A stretch of DNA of 64,000 nt from Candidatus Geothermarchaeum rappei (lineage in GTDB: Archaea; Thermoproteota; Nitrososphaeria; Geothermarchaeales; JDFR-13). The stretch covers positions 1,277,627 through 1,341,626 of the forward strand of contig MTMB02000001.1 of the NCBI GenBank assembly GCA_002011085.2. Direction: 5' to 3'. How positions within the stretch are numbered: position 1 is the stretch's first letter; each line of letters opens with the position of its first letter. Positions 1 through 9,440 of this stretch are shown in pieces. Both the position numbers and the translations under genes were made by a program. The notes under the pieces were generated by a model, which saw only the letters and a program-made list of their open reading frames with translations, ran no database searches and was not told where the DNA came from.

Positions 1-1
1 G

Positions 2-571
2 GATATTAGGAAGATAGTGGGTATAGTGGAGGATTCTAATTTAATGCAGATATCATTATCCATCCCCCTATATGTATTGGCCGAGGAAGTTGCGGGAGGA
101 AACGTCCTTCTAATGGGTCAGGGAAGCGACGAACTATTTGGTGGCTATCAGAAATACATTGACATATATAGGGAGAAGGGGGTTGAGAATGCTGATAAGG
201 AGATTAGGCTGGATGTACTCATGTCACATAGATTCAACTTTAGTAGGGAGGATAAGATAGCTAGTGAGTATGGTATGGATCTATGGTATCCATTGATAAG
301 CCCAGGCATAGTATATTACGTGTTTGGTAAACCACTGAGCTTTAAAATAAAGGGTTTGGGGGATGAGACTAGGAAGTGGTTAATAAGAAAGATAGCCGAG
401 TATATCGGGCTCCCCCATGAAATCATATATAGGAAAAAGAAGGCCATGCAATATAGTTCAAAGAGCCAAGATATGCTTGTTAAGACACTTGGTAGGAAAA
501 AAGTGTCAAAGACACTTTATCATTTTTATTTAGATATTGTTATGTCGTATTTTAACGAGTGGGGTGATTAA
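2..571 (+). CDS. Asparagine synthase-like protein, C-terminal synthetase domain (5' truncated by window)
   Basis: Frame open from window start; LLMGQGSDELFGGYQKY resembles the ATP-pyrophosphatase loop of the asparagine synthase C-terminal domain. Confidence 0.8.
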   Translation, partial: DIRKIVGIVEDSNLMQISLSIPLYVLAEEVAGGNVLLMGQGSDELFGGYQKYIDIYREKGVENADKEIRLDVLMSHRFNFSREDKIASEYGMDLWYPLISPGIVYYVFGKPLSFKIKGLGDETRKWLIRKIAEYIGLPHEIIYRKKKAMQYSSKSQDMLVKTLGRKKVSKTLYHFYLDIVMSYFNEWGD

Positions 572-2573
572 AATAGGGAAGTGGATAGTTACCTCTGCAT
601 GGCCATATGCCCATGGCGTCCCCCACCTAGGTAATTTAATAGGATCCCTATTATCAGCCGATATATTCACGAGATACCTTAGGATAAAGGGTGAAGACGC
701 TATTTTAGTATCGGGCTCAGACGAGCACGGGACACCGATTGAGGTAAAGGCCTTGCAGATGGGGAGGGATCCAAAGGATTTGACTGACGAGATCCATAGT
801 AAGATAGTTAATATGCTCGAGGGCTTCAACATTAAGTTTGATAATTATACTCGGACACATAACGATGTACACATTAAATTTGTCCAAGACTTTTACATGA
901 AGATATTTGAAAATGGCCATATATTCAAGAAGAAGGATAAGATGCTTTATTGTGAACACGATAAACTATTTCTTCCAGATAGATTTGTTGTTGGAACTTG
1001 TCCACACTGTGGATATGAACATGCTAGGGGAGACCAGTGTGAGAACTGTGGAAAGCTTCTGACACCCCTAGAGCTTGTAGAGCCGAAATGTATTGTATGT
1101 GGCGAAGAACCGGTTGTAAGGGAGACTACACACTTCTATTTCGACTTACCGGCTTTTGAAGAGAGGCTTAGGAAGATGATATCTGAGTCGGAGACACTTA
1201 CTGAAAACGCTAAAAACTTTAGCCTCAACATGATAAAAGAAGGGCTGAGGCCCCGTTCAATAACACGTAATAATAAGTGGGGAATACCTGCACCTTTCCC
1301 AGGAGCCGAGGATCTTACTATTTATGTCTGGTTTGAAGCCGTATTAGGTTATGTATCCGCTGTGAAGGAATACTTCATTAAAAAAGAAGGGGATCAGGAT
1401 AAGTGGAAGGAATGGTGGTTTGATAAGGATACGAATGTAGCCTTCTTCATTGGAAAGGATAATATCCCGTTCCACACGATAATATTCCCAGCTCTTTTGA
1501 TGGCGACCGGAGACCCATATACATTTAAATTCTATATTGGTGCCACGGAATACCTTAACTTTGAGGGGAAGAAGTTTTCAAAGACGCATAAGATTGGAAT
1601 CTGGTGTGATGAGGCTCTTAAACTCCTACCCCCCGACTACTGGAGATATACCTTAGTGTATCTTAGGCCGGAGACCAGGGACTCTAGTTTTACGTGGGAG
1701 GCCCTTGACTATGCTGTGAATGAGGAGCTTAATAATCATTTTGGAAACCTTGTCCAGAGGCTGTTAACACTGATAAAGAAATATTATGGGGGTAGGCTTC
1801 AGAAGGCTGATGTAAAGACAGGTGATCAGAAAGAGGTTATAAAGACACTGGATGAGGTTAGTAGGAAGGTTGATAGGTTCTATATGGATATGAGGTTTCA
1901 GAAGGTGCTTCCAGAGGTTATGAGGCTGGTTAAGAGAGCAAATGCCTTGATCAACAAGGAGAGGCCTTGGGAAAAGGCTAAGGAAAACCCTGATCTAGCC
2001 CATTCAACCCTATATACGATATATAGGGCTGTGAAAGCGGCTACAATAATGCTATACCCGATAATACCTGAGTCCTCGAGGAAGATACTCGGGTATCTCG
2101 GGGAAAACGATGAGGAGGTCTCTTGGAACGCGATGTATGAAGAACCTGAGGCGGTTGTTATAGACCCTGGTTTCAAGCCGCCGTTTAATAGGATAAATAT
2201 AGAGGATATTAAGAATAAATTAAGGTTATTAAGAGGTGATGTTATGGAGAGAATCGATATAGGATATCTTTCTAAGATAGATATGAGGATAGGCACTGTT
2301 GAGAAGGCTGAGAAGAAAGTTGGCTCAAAGAAGATACTTAGGATAAGTGTTGACATAGGAAAAAGGAAGATAAAGGTCTTAGCAGGATTAGCGCCATACT
2401 ATAAACCAGATGAGCTTGTGGGTAAGAAGGTTGTTGTAATCACAAACATGAAGCCGAAGAAGATCATCGACGAGACCTCAGACGCGATGTTACTAGCGGC
2501 GATAGATGATAAGGGTAGGGTCAGGCTACTCACCCCAGATGGAGATATAGATAATGGTGCTAAGGTTGGCTAG
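564..2573 (+). CDS. metG: Methionyl-tRNA synthetase with C-terminal EMAP/Trbp tRNA-binding domain
   Basis: TSAWPYAHGVPHLGN (HIGH-type), zinc knuckle CPHCGYEHARGDQCENCGK, KFSKTHKIG (KMSKS-type); C-terminal IDMRIGTVEKAEKK tRNA-binding domain. Start proposed at GTG 564 (ORF track extends to TTG 537). Confidence 0.95.
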   Translation: MIKIGKWIVTSAWPYAHGVPHLGNLIGSLLSADIFTRYLRIKGEDAILVSGSDEHGTPIEVKALQMGRDPKDLTDEIHSKIVNMLEGFNIKFDNYTRTHNDVHIKFVQDFYMKIFENGHIFKKKDKMLYCEHDKLFLPDRFVVGTCPHCGYEHARGDQCENCGKLLTPLELVEPKCIVCGEEPVVRETTHFYFDLPAFEERLRKMISESETLTENAKNFSLNMIKEGLRPRSITRNNKWGIPAPFPGAEDLTIYVWFEAVLGYVSAVKEYFIKKEGDQDKWKEWWFDKDTNVAFFIGKDNIPFHTIIFPALLMATGDPYTFKFYIGATEYLNFEGKKFSKTHKIGIWCDEALKLLPPDYWRYTLVYLRPETRDSSFTWEALDYAVNEELNNHFGNLVQRLLTLIKKYYGGRLQKADVKTGDQKEVIKTLDEVSRKVDRFYMDMRFQKVLPEVMRLVKRANALINKERPWEKAKENPDLAHSTLYTIYRAVKAATIMLYPIIPESSRKILGYLGENDEEVSWNAMYEEPEAVVIDPGFKPPFNRINIEDIKNKLRLLRGDVMERIDIGYLSKIDMRIGTVEKAEKKVGSKKILRISVDIGKRKIKVLAGLAPYYKPDELVGKKVVVITNMKPKKIIDETSDAMLLAAIDDKGRVRLLTPDGDIDNGAKVG

Positions 2574-3223
2574 TGTCTATAATGTTTAAGGCAGATCTAC
2601 ATATCCACACCATATATTCCCTAGACAGTGTCATCGAGCCTTCCCTATTGATAAAAGCCTCGAAAAAAGTAGGGTTAAAAGCCATCGCTATAACTGAGCA
2701 TGATACTATCGAAGGAGCCATAAAAATACTTCGTGACTATCGGGATCCAGATCTAATAATTATTCCCGGGGTAGAGTTCACTCTATGGGAAGGGCATTTA
2801 ATAGGCTTGAATATAATGAAGATGCCTCCTAAGCGTCTAGGCCTATCAGAGCTGATAGAGTTTATCCATGGAGAAGGGGGGATAGCCGTCATCGCCCATC
2901 CATTTGACATAATAAGGGGCTTTAAGAAGATAGAGGAGAATATAAGACATGTCGATGCAGTTGAAGTGGCTAATGCATCAGACCTGAGGCTTAAGAAGAA
3001 TATGGAGAAGGCTATGAAGCTATGTGAAGAAAATGACAGGGGATATACAGCTGGGAGCGATGCCCATGTTATAGAGGCCCTTGGCCAGACATATCTTTAT
3101 TGCGATGAGGAACTTGAAAATATAGACGATATTATTGAATATGTTTTGAAAAGACGGTTTAAGATACATGCAGGGAAAACGCCTCTACACTCGAGGCTGA
3201 AGAAATATCTGAAGCGATTCTAG
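2573..3223 (+). CDS. PHP domain metal-dependent phosphoesterase
   Basis: DLHIHTIYSLDS, ITEHDTIEGA, AHPFD, GSDAHV motifs. Confidence 0.88.
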   Translation: MSIMFKADLHIHTIYSLDSVIEPSLLIKASKKVGLKAIAITEHDTIEGAIKILRDYRDPDLIIIPGVEFTLWEGHLIGLNIMKMPPKRLGLSELIEFIHGEGGIAVIAHPFDIIRGFKKIEENIRHVDAVEVANASDLRLKKNMEKAMKLCEENDRGYTAGSDAHVIEALGQTYLYCDEELENIDDIIEYVLKRRFKIHAGKTPLHSRLKKYLKRF

Positions 3224-4499
3224 CCTTCAACCAAGTAGTGTGTGCATCCACTACCTCGACAAGCTTGACATCACCTATATTACCGTCATCTACGACAACT
3301 ATCTTATATGCATAGTTTCTAGCCATAAACGTCCCATTCTTACCCCTCTCGTTAACAAGAACCGGGCCTCGCCATCCAAGCCACATCCTATTCCTCCTAA
3401 GTAGGATTGAGTCGACGAAATTAGATACCTCTACACTCCTCCTCTTAATAACCTCAGTAGGCACTTTATCCATGTATTTAGCGGGTGTATTAGGGCGGGG
3501 GAAGAATTTGGATATATTGACGAAGTCAGGTTCAGACTCCTTTAATAAGTCAAGGGTCATCTCAAAATCACTCTCCTCCTCCCCCGGATGCCCTATGATA
3601 ACGTCGGTTGAGAACGAGAAACGCGGATCCACTTCCCTACGGATCCTCTTAACAGACTCGATATACTCCTCCACTCCATGGCTCCTATTCATAATCTTCA
3701 ATAACCGCTCGCTACCAGTCTGCACAGGAATATGTAGGAAATAGTAGAACCTATCCGTCGAAGTGAATAACTCAATCAACTCATCCAGCCATTTATAAAC
3801 CCATCTAGGATTAGCCATACCTATTCTAACGATGAAACTTCCCTCGATACTAGCCACCATCCTCAGCAAGTCAATCATATTACGTCGAGGCCTAAGATCA
3901 TATCCATATGCACCTAAATCAGAAGAGGTCAGGTGAATCTCTCTCACGCCCTTCTTAACGAGGTTTCTAATGAGGCATTCCAAGTCCTCCAGTGGAATAC
4001 TCTTCACAACACCCCTAGCGAACCACGTTCCGCAGAAACTACATTTGTCAAGGCATCCAGAGGAGACTCCAATAGGCATCGTAATCGGGGTCTCACGTAT
4101 ATGTAGGTCATGGGGAACCCTCCCGCCATTCCCAGGATGGCTCTTAGACGATGCCCCTATAATAGACTCAACTACATCCACAATCCCAGGGCCTACTGAG
4201 GGGCCTGTCAAGCCCGCGAACCGTATCTCCCTAGCCAGCCTCTCCTTGTTAATCAGTGGTAGACATCCACTTAAAACCAGTCTCTTATCGGGATACCTTC
4301 TATTTAGAAACTTTAGGTAGTCGATTATCCTATCCTCAGTCTGCTTCTTAACACCACATGTGTTAACTATAATTATATCCGACTCATTAAGACTGTCCAC
4401 TATGGAGTATCCACTCTCCCTAAGGTAATGCTCCATGACTATAGCCTCGAATTTATTCAGTGGACAGCCAAATGTCCTGATGTATATCCTCATCTCCAT
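3159..4499 (-). CDS. MiaB-like / e-MtaB-type tRNA methylthiotransferase (radical SAM)
   Basis: N-terminal TFGCPLNKFE and NTCGVKKQTEDR; radical SAM SSGCLDKCSFC; TRAM-like C-terminus. Confidence 0.9.
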   Translation of the reverse strand: MEMRIYIRTFGCPLNKFEAIVMEHYLRESGYSIVDSLNESDIIIVNTCGVKKQTEDRIIDYLKFLNRRYPDKRLVLSGCLPLINKERLAREIRFAGLTGPSVGPGIVDVVESIIGASSKSHPGNGGRVPHDLHIRETPITMPIGVSSGCLDKCSFCGTWFARGVVKSIPLEDLECLIRNLVKKGVREIHLTSSDLGAYGYDLRPRRNMIDLLRMVASIEGSFIVRIGMANPRWVYKWLDELIELFTSTDRFYYFLHIPVQTGSERLLKIMNRSHGVEEYIESVKRIRREVDPRFSFSTDVIIGHPGEEESDFEMTLDLLKESEPDFVNISKFFPRPNTPAKYMDKVPTEVIKRRSVEVSNFVDSILLRRNRMWLGWRGPVLVNERGKNGTFMARNYAYKIVVVDDGNIGDVKLVEVVDAHTTWLKARIASDISSASSVEAFSLHVS

Positions 4500-4541
4500 A
4501 TCACAGATTCATCAACGATGTTATAAAGATTTCCATGAAGA

Positions 4542-6035
4542 CTACTCCTCTTTTTCCAGGAGCCATCTATAAGTCGGTGCCATCGTCTTAGGCCTAGACC
4601 CATATGCCTCGTCCACCCTACCAATCTTGGTATTATGTGGAGAGGATCTAACTGTATCGGGATCTGAATATGCCTCTTCAATTATCGCCTTCAAGGCATC
4701 TGCATACCTATCCAAATCACTTTTTGAGACGGACTCCGTGGGCTCAATCATGAAGGCCTCCTTCACGATAAGTGGGAAATATATGGTTGGCGGATGCAGT
4801 CCATAGTCCAGTAGCCTCTTTGCCACGTCTTTGGCAGTTACCCCAGTATCCTCCTTCAAAGGCTCAAGGCTTATAACGAACTCATGCTTCCTAAAAACAC
4901 CTTTTGAATATGGCAGGGACACACCCCTGAGGTCCTTTATCCTCCACAGTAGATAATTGGAGTTTAGGACGGCTTGTTCAGAGGCTTTTCTAATCCCCTC
5001 ACCACCATTTAGGAGGATATAGCAGTAAGCCCTTAGGAGAACAGATATGTTCCCATAATATCCATGTACTTTTCCAATACTATTCTTCAGATCCCAGTTT
5101 AGGAAATACATTCCATCCTCATGATCGATGTATGGTATGGGTAGAAACTCCTTGAGATATGATTTTACTCCAACAGGGCCTGAGCCGGGGCCGCCTCCCC
5201 CATGTGGCGTGCCAAACGACTTATGCAGGTTAAGATGGACAATGTCGAAGCCCATGTCACCAGGCCTAGCCAGACCAGCGATAGCGTTTAAATTCGCCCC
5301 GTCATAATACATTAACCCACCTACTTCATGCACCTTCTTAGCTATCTCAACAATATTCTTCTCAAATAAACCAAGTGTATTCGGATTAGTTAGCATCATG
5401 CCAGCAGTCTTATCGCTTAAAGCAGCTTCAAGGGCATCCATATCAACCAAGCCATCCGGATCACTGGGTATCTCGATAACCTTAAACCCAGCCATCTTTG
5501 CACTAGCGGGATTCGTGCCATGTGCGGAATCAGGGATAAGAATCTCGTCTCTATGCGACTCACCATGCACTTCATGATACTTCTTGATTATAAGTACACC
5601 GACGTATTCTCCATGGGCTCCAGCAGCTGGCTGTAACGTAAAGAAGTCCATACCCGTGATCATAGACAGGTACTTCTTCAGTTCATATAGTATCTCCAAC
5701 AGGCCCTGTAGAGTCTCCTCAGGCTGGAGGGGATGTATATTCATAAGGCTAGGCTCTGAAGCAAGATAATCACATATTTTGGGATTATATTTCATCGTAC
5801 AGCTACCTAGGGGATACATCCCTAAGTCCACGGAGAAGTTCATTTGGCTAAGCCTAATAAAGTGTCTGACGACCTCTGGCTCCGATAGATCCGGAATAGA
5901 GAGAGTTTTTCTAATATATTTCTCAGGAAGGTATCTAGATGCCTCCTTAACAACGTCTTCAGGTAGAGACGGGTCTATTTTGGAGAGCTCATATATCAAT
6001 GGCTCATCCCACTTTGCCTGTCTAAACCCAGTCAC
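4542..6035 (-). CDS. gcvPB: Glycine dehydrogenase (decarboxylating) subunit 2
   Basis: MYPLGSCTMKYNPK, HLNLHKSFGTPHGGGGPGSGPVGV (PLP lysine region). Confidence 0.95.
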   Translation of the reverse strand: MTGFRQAKWDEPLIYELSKIDPSLPEDVVKEASRYLPEKYIRKTLSIPDLSEPEVVRHFIRLSQMNFSVDLGMYPLGSCTMKYNPKICDYLASEPSLMNIHPLQPEETLQGLLEILYELKKYLSMITGMDFFTLQPAAGAHGEYVGVLIIKKYHEVHGESHRDEILIPDSAHGTNPASAKMAGFKVIEIPSDPDGLVDMDALEAALSDKTAGMMLTNPNTLGLFEKNIVEIAKKVHEVGGLMYYDGANLNAIAGLARPGDMGFDIVHLNLHKSFGTPHGGGGPGSGPVGVKSYLKEFLPIPYIDHEDGMYFLNWDLKNSIGKVHGYYGNISVLLRAYCYILLNGGEGIRKASEQAVLNSNYLLWRIKDLRGVSLPYSKGVFRKHEFVISLEPLKEDTGVTAKDVAKRLLDYGLHPPTIYFPLIVKEAFMIEPTESVSKSDLDRYADALKAIIEEAYSDPDTVRSSPHNTKIGRVDEAYGSRPKTMAPTYRWLLEKEE

Positions 6036-7372
6036 TAGCCGATCACCTCCTCAATAGAGGATATCAGCCCCTCCAACGCCTGTTGAGAATGGTGTTCATT
6101 GAGTGAAACTGTATGGTATCTAGCCAGTACGGCTCCGAATAAAAAGCCTTTATTAATCATATGCCTTAGAAGGCTTTTGGTCTCTATAGGCTTATCCAAG
6201 GTGAGTGAGAACTCCCTGAAATAAGGAAGGTTATAAGGCTGTTCAAAGCCATGGGATGCAAGCATCTCATAAAGCATATGTGAATATTTCAATAGCTTCG
6301 TCGAAAGCTTAACCAAGCCATTTTTACCAAGTAGAGAAATGTATACAGCTGATGCCACTGCAGTCAACGCCTCATTACTACATATATTTGACGTTGCACG
6401 CTCCCTACGTATATGCTGCTCCCTAGTCTGTAGAATCATTGCAAAAGCCCGCTCCCCATCAACTGTCTTCGTCAAGCCGATTATACGCCCAGGCATCTCC
6501 CTAATTAGCTTCATATCCCTCCTGACGCCGAAGATGCCTAGTAAAGGGCCTCCGAAGAACAAGGGATTACCTAGGGGCTGCCCCTCCCCAACCACGATAT
6601 CAGCTCCATAGGCGCTCGGAGGCTTTAGGATAGGCAGAGATAATGGATCTACACCTACTATAAAAAGGCCATTCCTATTATGGACATACTCACCGGCCTC
6701 ATCCAAATTCTCCATAATATATCCATATATATTGGGATATTCGGCGTATAACCCGGCTATCCTCCTACCTCCATCCACCTTATTTAGGAATGATATATCT
6801 ATATTTCCTTCTTCATCAAGTGGATACTCCATGTATTCGACGCCTGCTCCCCATAGATACGTCTTCAAAACCATCTTTCTATAATATGGCATGTCCTGGG
6901 GAATGAGGACAATATCTCCCTTAGTTGCCCTCACCGAGAGAAGAAGGGCTTCGGCAGCTGCGCTTGACCAGTCGTACATAGAACTGTTTACTACATCCAT
7001 ATCGAGGAGCTCGGCCAATAGACTTTGATACTCGTATAAGGCCTGCATAAGCCCCTGAGAGATCTCAGCCTGATAAGGTGTGTATGAGGTGAGGAACTCC
7101 GTCCTCATTAGGATATATTTAACTACAGCAGGTATATAGACTGGCCATACACCTCCCCCGAGAAAAACCTTCTCAGGCGGGAAAAACTGGTTTTTAGAAA
7201 GCTTTTCACCAAGGTATCTAGTTAACTCAAATTCATTGAGACGAGGAATATCTAAGGCCTCTTTAAACAAAACTTCCCTGGGAATATCTTTAAAAAGCTC
7301 TTCAATTGAGTCGATGCCCAGTAGGGACATCATCTCCATAACTTCATCCTTAGTATTAGGAATAAAGTTCAT
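6035..7372 (-). CDS. gcvPA: Glycine dehydrogenase (decarboxylating) subunit 1
   Basis: SYTPYQAEISQGLMQALYEYQS, GEGQPLGNPLFFGGPLLGIFG, REQHIRRERATSNICSNEAL. Confidence 0.95.
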   Translation of the reverse strand: MNFIPNTKDEVMEMMSLLGIDSIEELFKDIPREVLFKEALDIPRLNEFELTRYLGEKLSKNQFFPPEKVFLGGGVWPVYIPAVVKYILMRTEFLTSYTPYQAEISQGLMQALYEYQSLLAELLDMDVVNSSMYDWSSAAAEALLLSVRATKGDIVLIPQDMPYYRKMVLKTYLWGAGVEYMEYPLDEEGNIDISFLNKVDGGRRIAGLYAEYPNIYGYIMENLDEAGEYVHNRNGLFIVGVDPLSLPILKPPSAYGADIVVGEGQPLGNPLFFGGPLLGIFGVRRDMKLIREMPGRIIGLTKTVDGERAFAMILQTREQHIRRERATSNICSNEALTAVASAVYISLLGKNGLVKLSTKLLKYSHMLYEMLASHGFEQPYNLPYFREFSLTLDKPIETKSLLRHMINKGFLFGAVLARYHTVSLNEHHSQQALEGLISSIEEVIG

Positions 7373-7500
7373 CGGCAGCCCCTCCTGAAATATTTCTAAA
7401 AGATTATTTAAGAAAACATATAATAATAATCTCCATTATAATTTACCTTAATTAACTCATTTAATTATAACGTTAAGTATAGTATAATGGTAATTAAATC

Positions 7501-9204
7501 ATGGATAGTATTGATGAAGGGGTTGTAATGATGATAAGAACCAATAAAATAATCCTGGTAACAATCCTTGTAGCAATGCTTGTAGCGATAGCATCTCTAA
7601 ATCCAGCGATATACGCCCAGAACTATTCACTGGAGATTAAAGAAACCTACACCATTGAGAAGGACGGTGGAAACCTGTATATGTTCTACGACGTAACTAT
7701 ACACGGCGTCACGACAGGAGTCCCAGATAAGGTAGAGTTCAAGTATCCAAGCGACTTTATAGGAGGCAGGTTCCTCTATGTCAAGGCCTTTACCGACATT
7801 AAGGAGAAGAACCTACTCAAGACCACGGTAGTTAGGGGAGATGTAGATACTATAGTGACAGTCTATACCTCTGGATTAGATGTCTCAGAGGATACTGCAT
7901 CATTCAAGCTCATAGTGTTTATGCCACTAGCAGTATATCAGGAGAAGCCGTTTGAATATGCAATAGACATAATTAAGTATCCAGCTACAAACATCCCGAT
8001 CGAGAAAGTTACTTTGAAGATTGCTCCTCCACTGAATGCAAAACCAGAGGAGGTGCCACAGGGACTTGAGGTAAGCCAAATAAGCCCGTCGGGAGTCAAG
8101 CCCGAGCAGTATGAGATTAAGGCCACCTTCACCCAGGAGAATATCACGTATACTGACCAGGGTCTTCCAGAAGTATATAAGGTTATACTATCAAATAGAG
8201 ACACTCCTAACAACGTGATACTCCTCCTAAAGGGAACGGAGGATATTACTATAAAGATATATCCAGATGGAGAAGTTAGATACACCTATGTCTATACCTT
8301 AAGGAACTATGGATACGACGCCTTAACGACGAAGAGCAAGATCACCATAAAGAAGCCAAGGGGAACACATGATACTTATCCATTATCACTACTAGATAGG
8401 GAACTCGAGTCGGAGGATGCTGGTACAATTATATATGTTAACCCACCATACGTGGTCCTTGAGAATATGACGCTACAGTTTAAGATGATATTCTATACCA
8501 AGACCAATGTTACCAACACAGGGCTACTTGGAGAAGAGCTCAGGTATGATATACTTGTCAAGCCTACAGTTGACTTCCTCATAGAGGAGGCTAGGATAAA
8601 GGTATATGCTCCAGACAACACTATCGTTGAGGAGACTACAGTCTACAACTTCACACGCTTCATGGACGTAAGTCTAGATAATACAGTTAAGGTAAATATG
8701 TTTACATCACTATATGAAAACGAGTTTATAGGAATAGCGATCTACTTCCTAATAGCTGCTGGGGGCATAATCAGCGTATATAGGGCATATTATCTACTGG
8801 CTTATAGAAGGCTTCCTGAAGAGATGAAGAGATATCTAAGGGAGATGAAGCAGGAGATCAAGCTGATGGAGGAGTTAATCGACTTGGAGGACAGGTATCT
8901 CAAGAGGGAGACCAAGAGCAAGGAGTATCTAAAGCGTAGGAGCCAGATAATCAAGGCGCTTAAGAAGGAGATGAAGAAGAAGGAGCACACGAAGAAAGAG
9001 CTATCCAAAGTAGCGGAGAGAAACCCGAGGGTTAGAGAAGCCCTAAACCTAATTCAGGACATGGAGGATAAATGGGAGGAGATGAGGAGACTCGAAGAAG
9101 ACTTCCTCCGTAGGAAGATAACCCCCGATCAGTATACAGAGGAGCGAAGACACTTGCTCACGGAATTCAGGGCATATCTAAAGAAGATAGAGGGGCTGGT
9201 ATAA
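7501..9204 (+). CDS. Membrane-anchored protein: signal peptide, extracellular beta-rich region, one TM helix, charged coiled-coil cytoplasmic tail
   Basis: N-terminal IILVTILVAMLVAIASLNPAIYA; TM FIGIAIYFLIAAGGIISVY; KE-rich C-terminal ~150 aa; start may be ATG ~7528. Confidence 0.6.
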   Translation: MDSIDEGVVMMIRTNKIILVTILVAMLVAIASLNPAIYAQNYSLEIKETYTIEKDGGNLYMFYDVTIHGVTTGVPDKVEFKYPSDFIGGRFLYVKAFTDIKEKNLLKTTVVRGDVDTIVTVYTSGLDVSEDTASFKLIVFMPLAVYQEKPFEYAIDIIKYPATNIPIEKVTLKIAPPLNAKPEEVPQGLEVSQISPSGVKPEQYEIKATFTQENITYTDQGLPEVYKVILSNRDTPNNVILLLKGTEDITIKIYPDGEVRYTYVYTLRNYGYDALTTKSKITIKKPRGTHDTYPLSLLDRELESEDAGTIIYVNPPYVVLENMTLQFKMIFYTKTNVTNTGLLGEELRYDILVKPTVDFLIEEARIKVYAPDNTIVEETTVYNFTRFMDVSLDNTVKVNMFTSLYENEFIGIAIYFLIAAGGIISVYRAYYLLAYRRLPEEMKRYLREMKQEIKLMEELIDLEDRYLKRETKSKEYLKRRSQIIKALKKEMKKKEHTKKELSKVAERNPRVREALNLIQDMEDKWEEMRRLEEDFLRRKITPDQYTEERRHLLTEFRAYLKKIEGLV

Positions 9205-9305
9205 CCCTCTAAATTACCTTTTATATATCCATCTATCCTAAGGCATATCCCTCCATAAAATTTTAATATATCTCCTATTCAAACAAAGCATATTGAAGAA
9301 GAGAT

Positions 9306-9381
9306 AGCCCCGTCGTCTAGCGGCCAAGGATGCCGGCCTTTGGAGCCGGCGACGTGGGTTCAAATCCCACCGGGGCTACCA
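9306..9381 (+). tRNA. tRNA-Gln(UUG), CCA encoded
   Basis: Acceptor AGCCCCG/CGGGGCT; anticodon arm CCGGC-CTTTGGA-GCCGG; T-arm GTGGG-TTCAAAT-CCCAC; ACCA follows. Confidence 0.93.
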
Positions 9382-9440
9382 AACTTTATGGTAGGTAGCT
9401 CCTCTTTATAGAGGCGAAAAGAACTAAGCTGATATACTTT

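Noticed and set aside
1898-2356. 152-aa minus-strand ORF inside metG
   Set aside because: Fully antisense to a well-supported metG; low-complexity Ser/Leu/Ile composition typical of antisense frames in AT-biased coding DNA.
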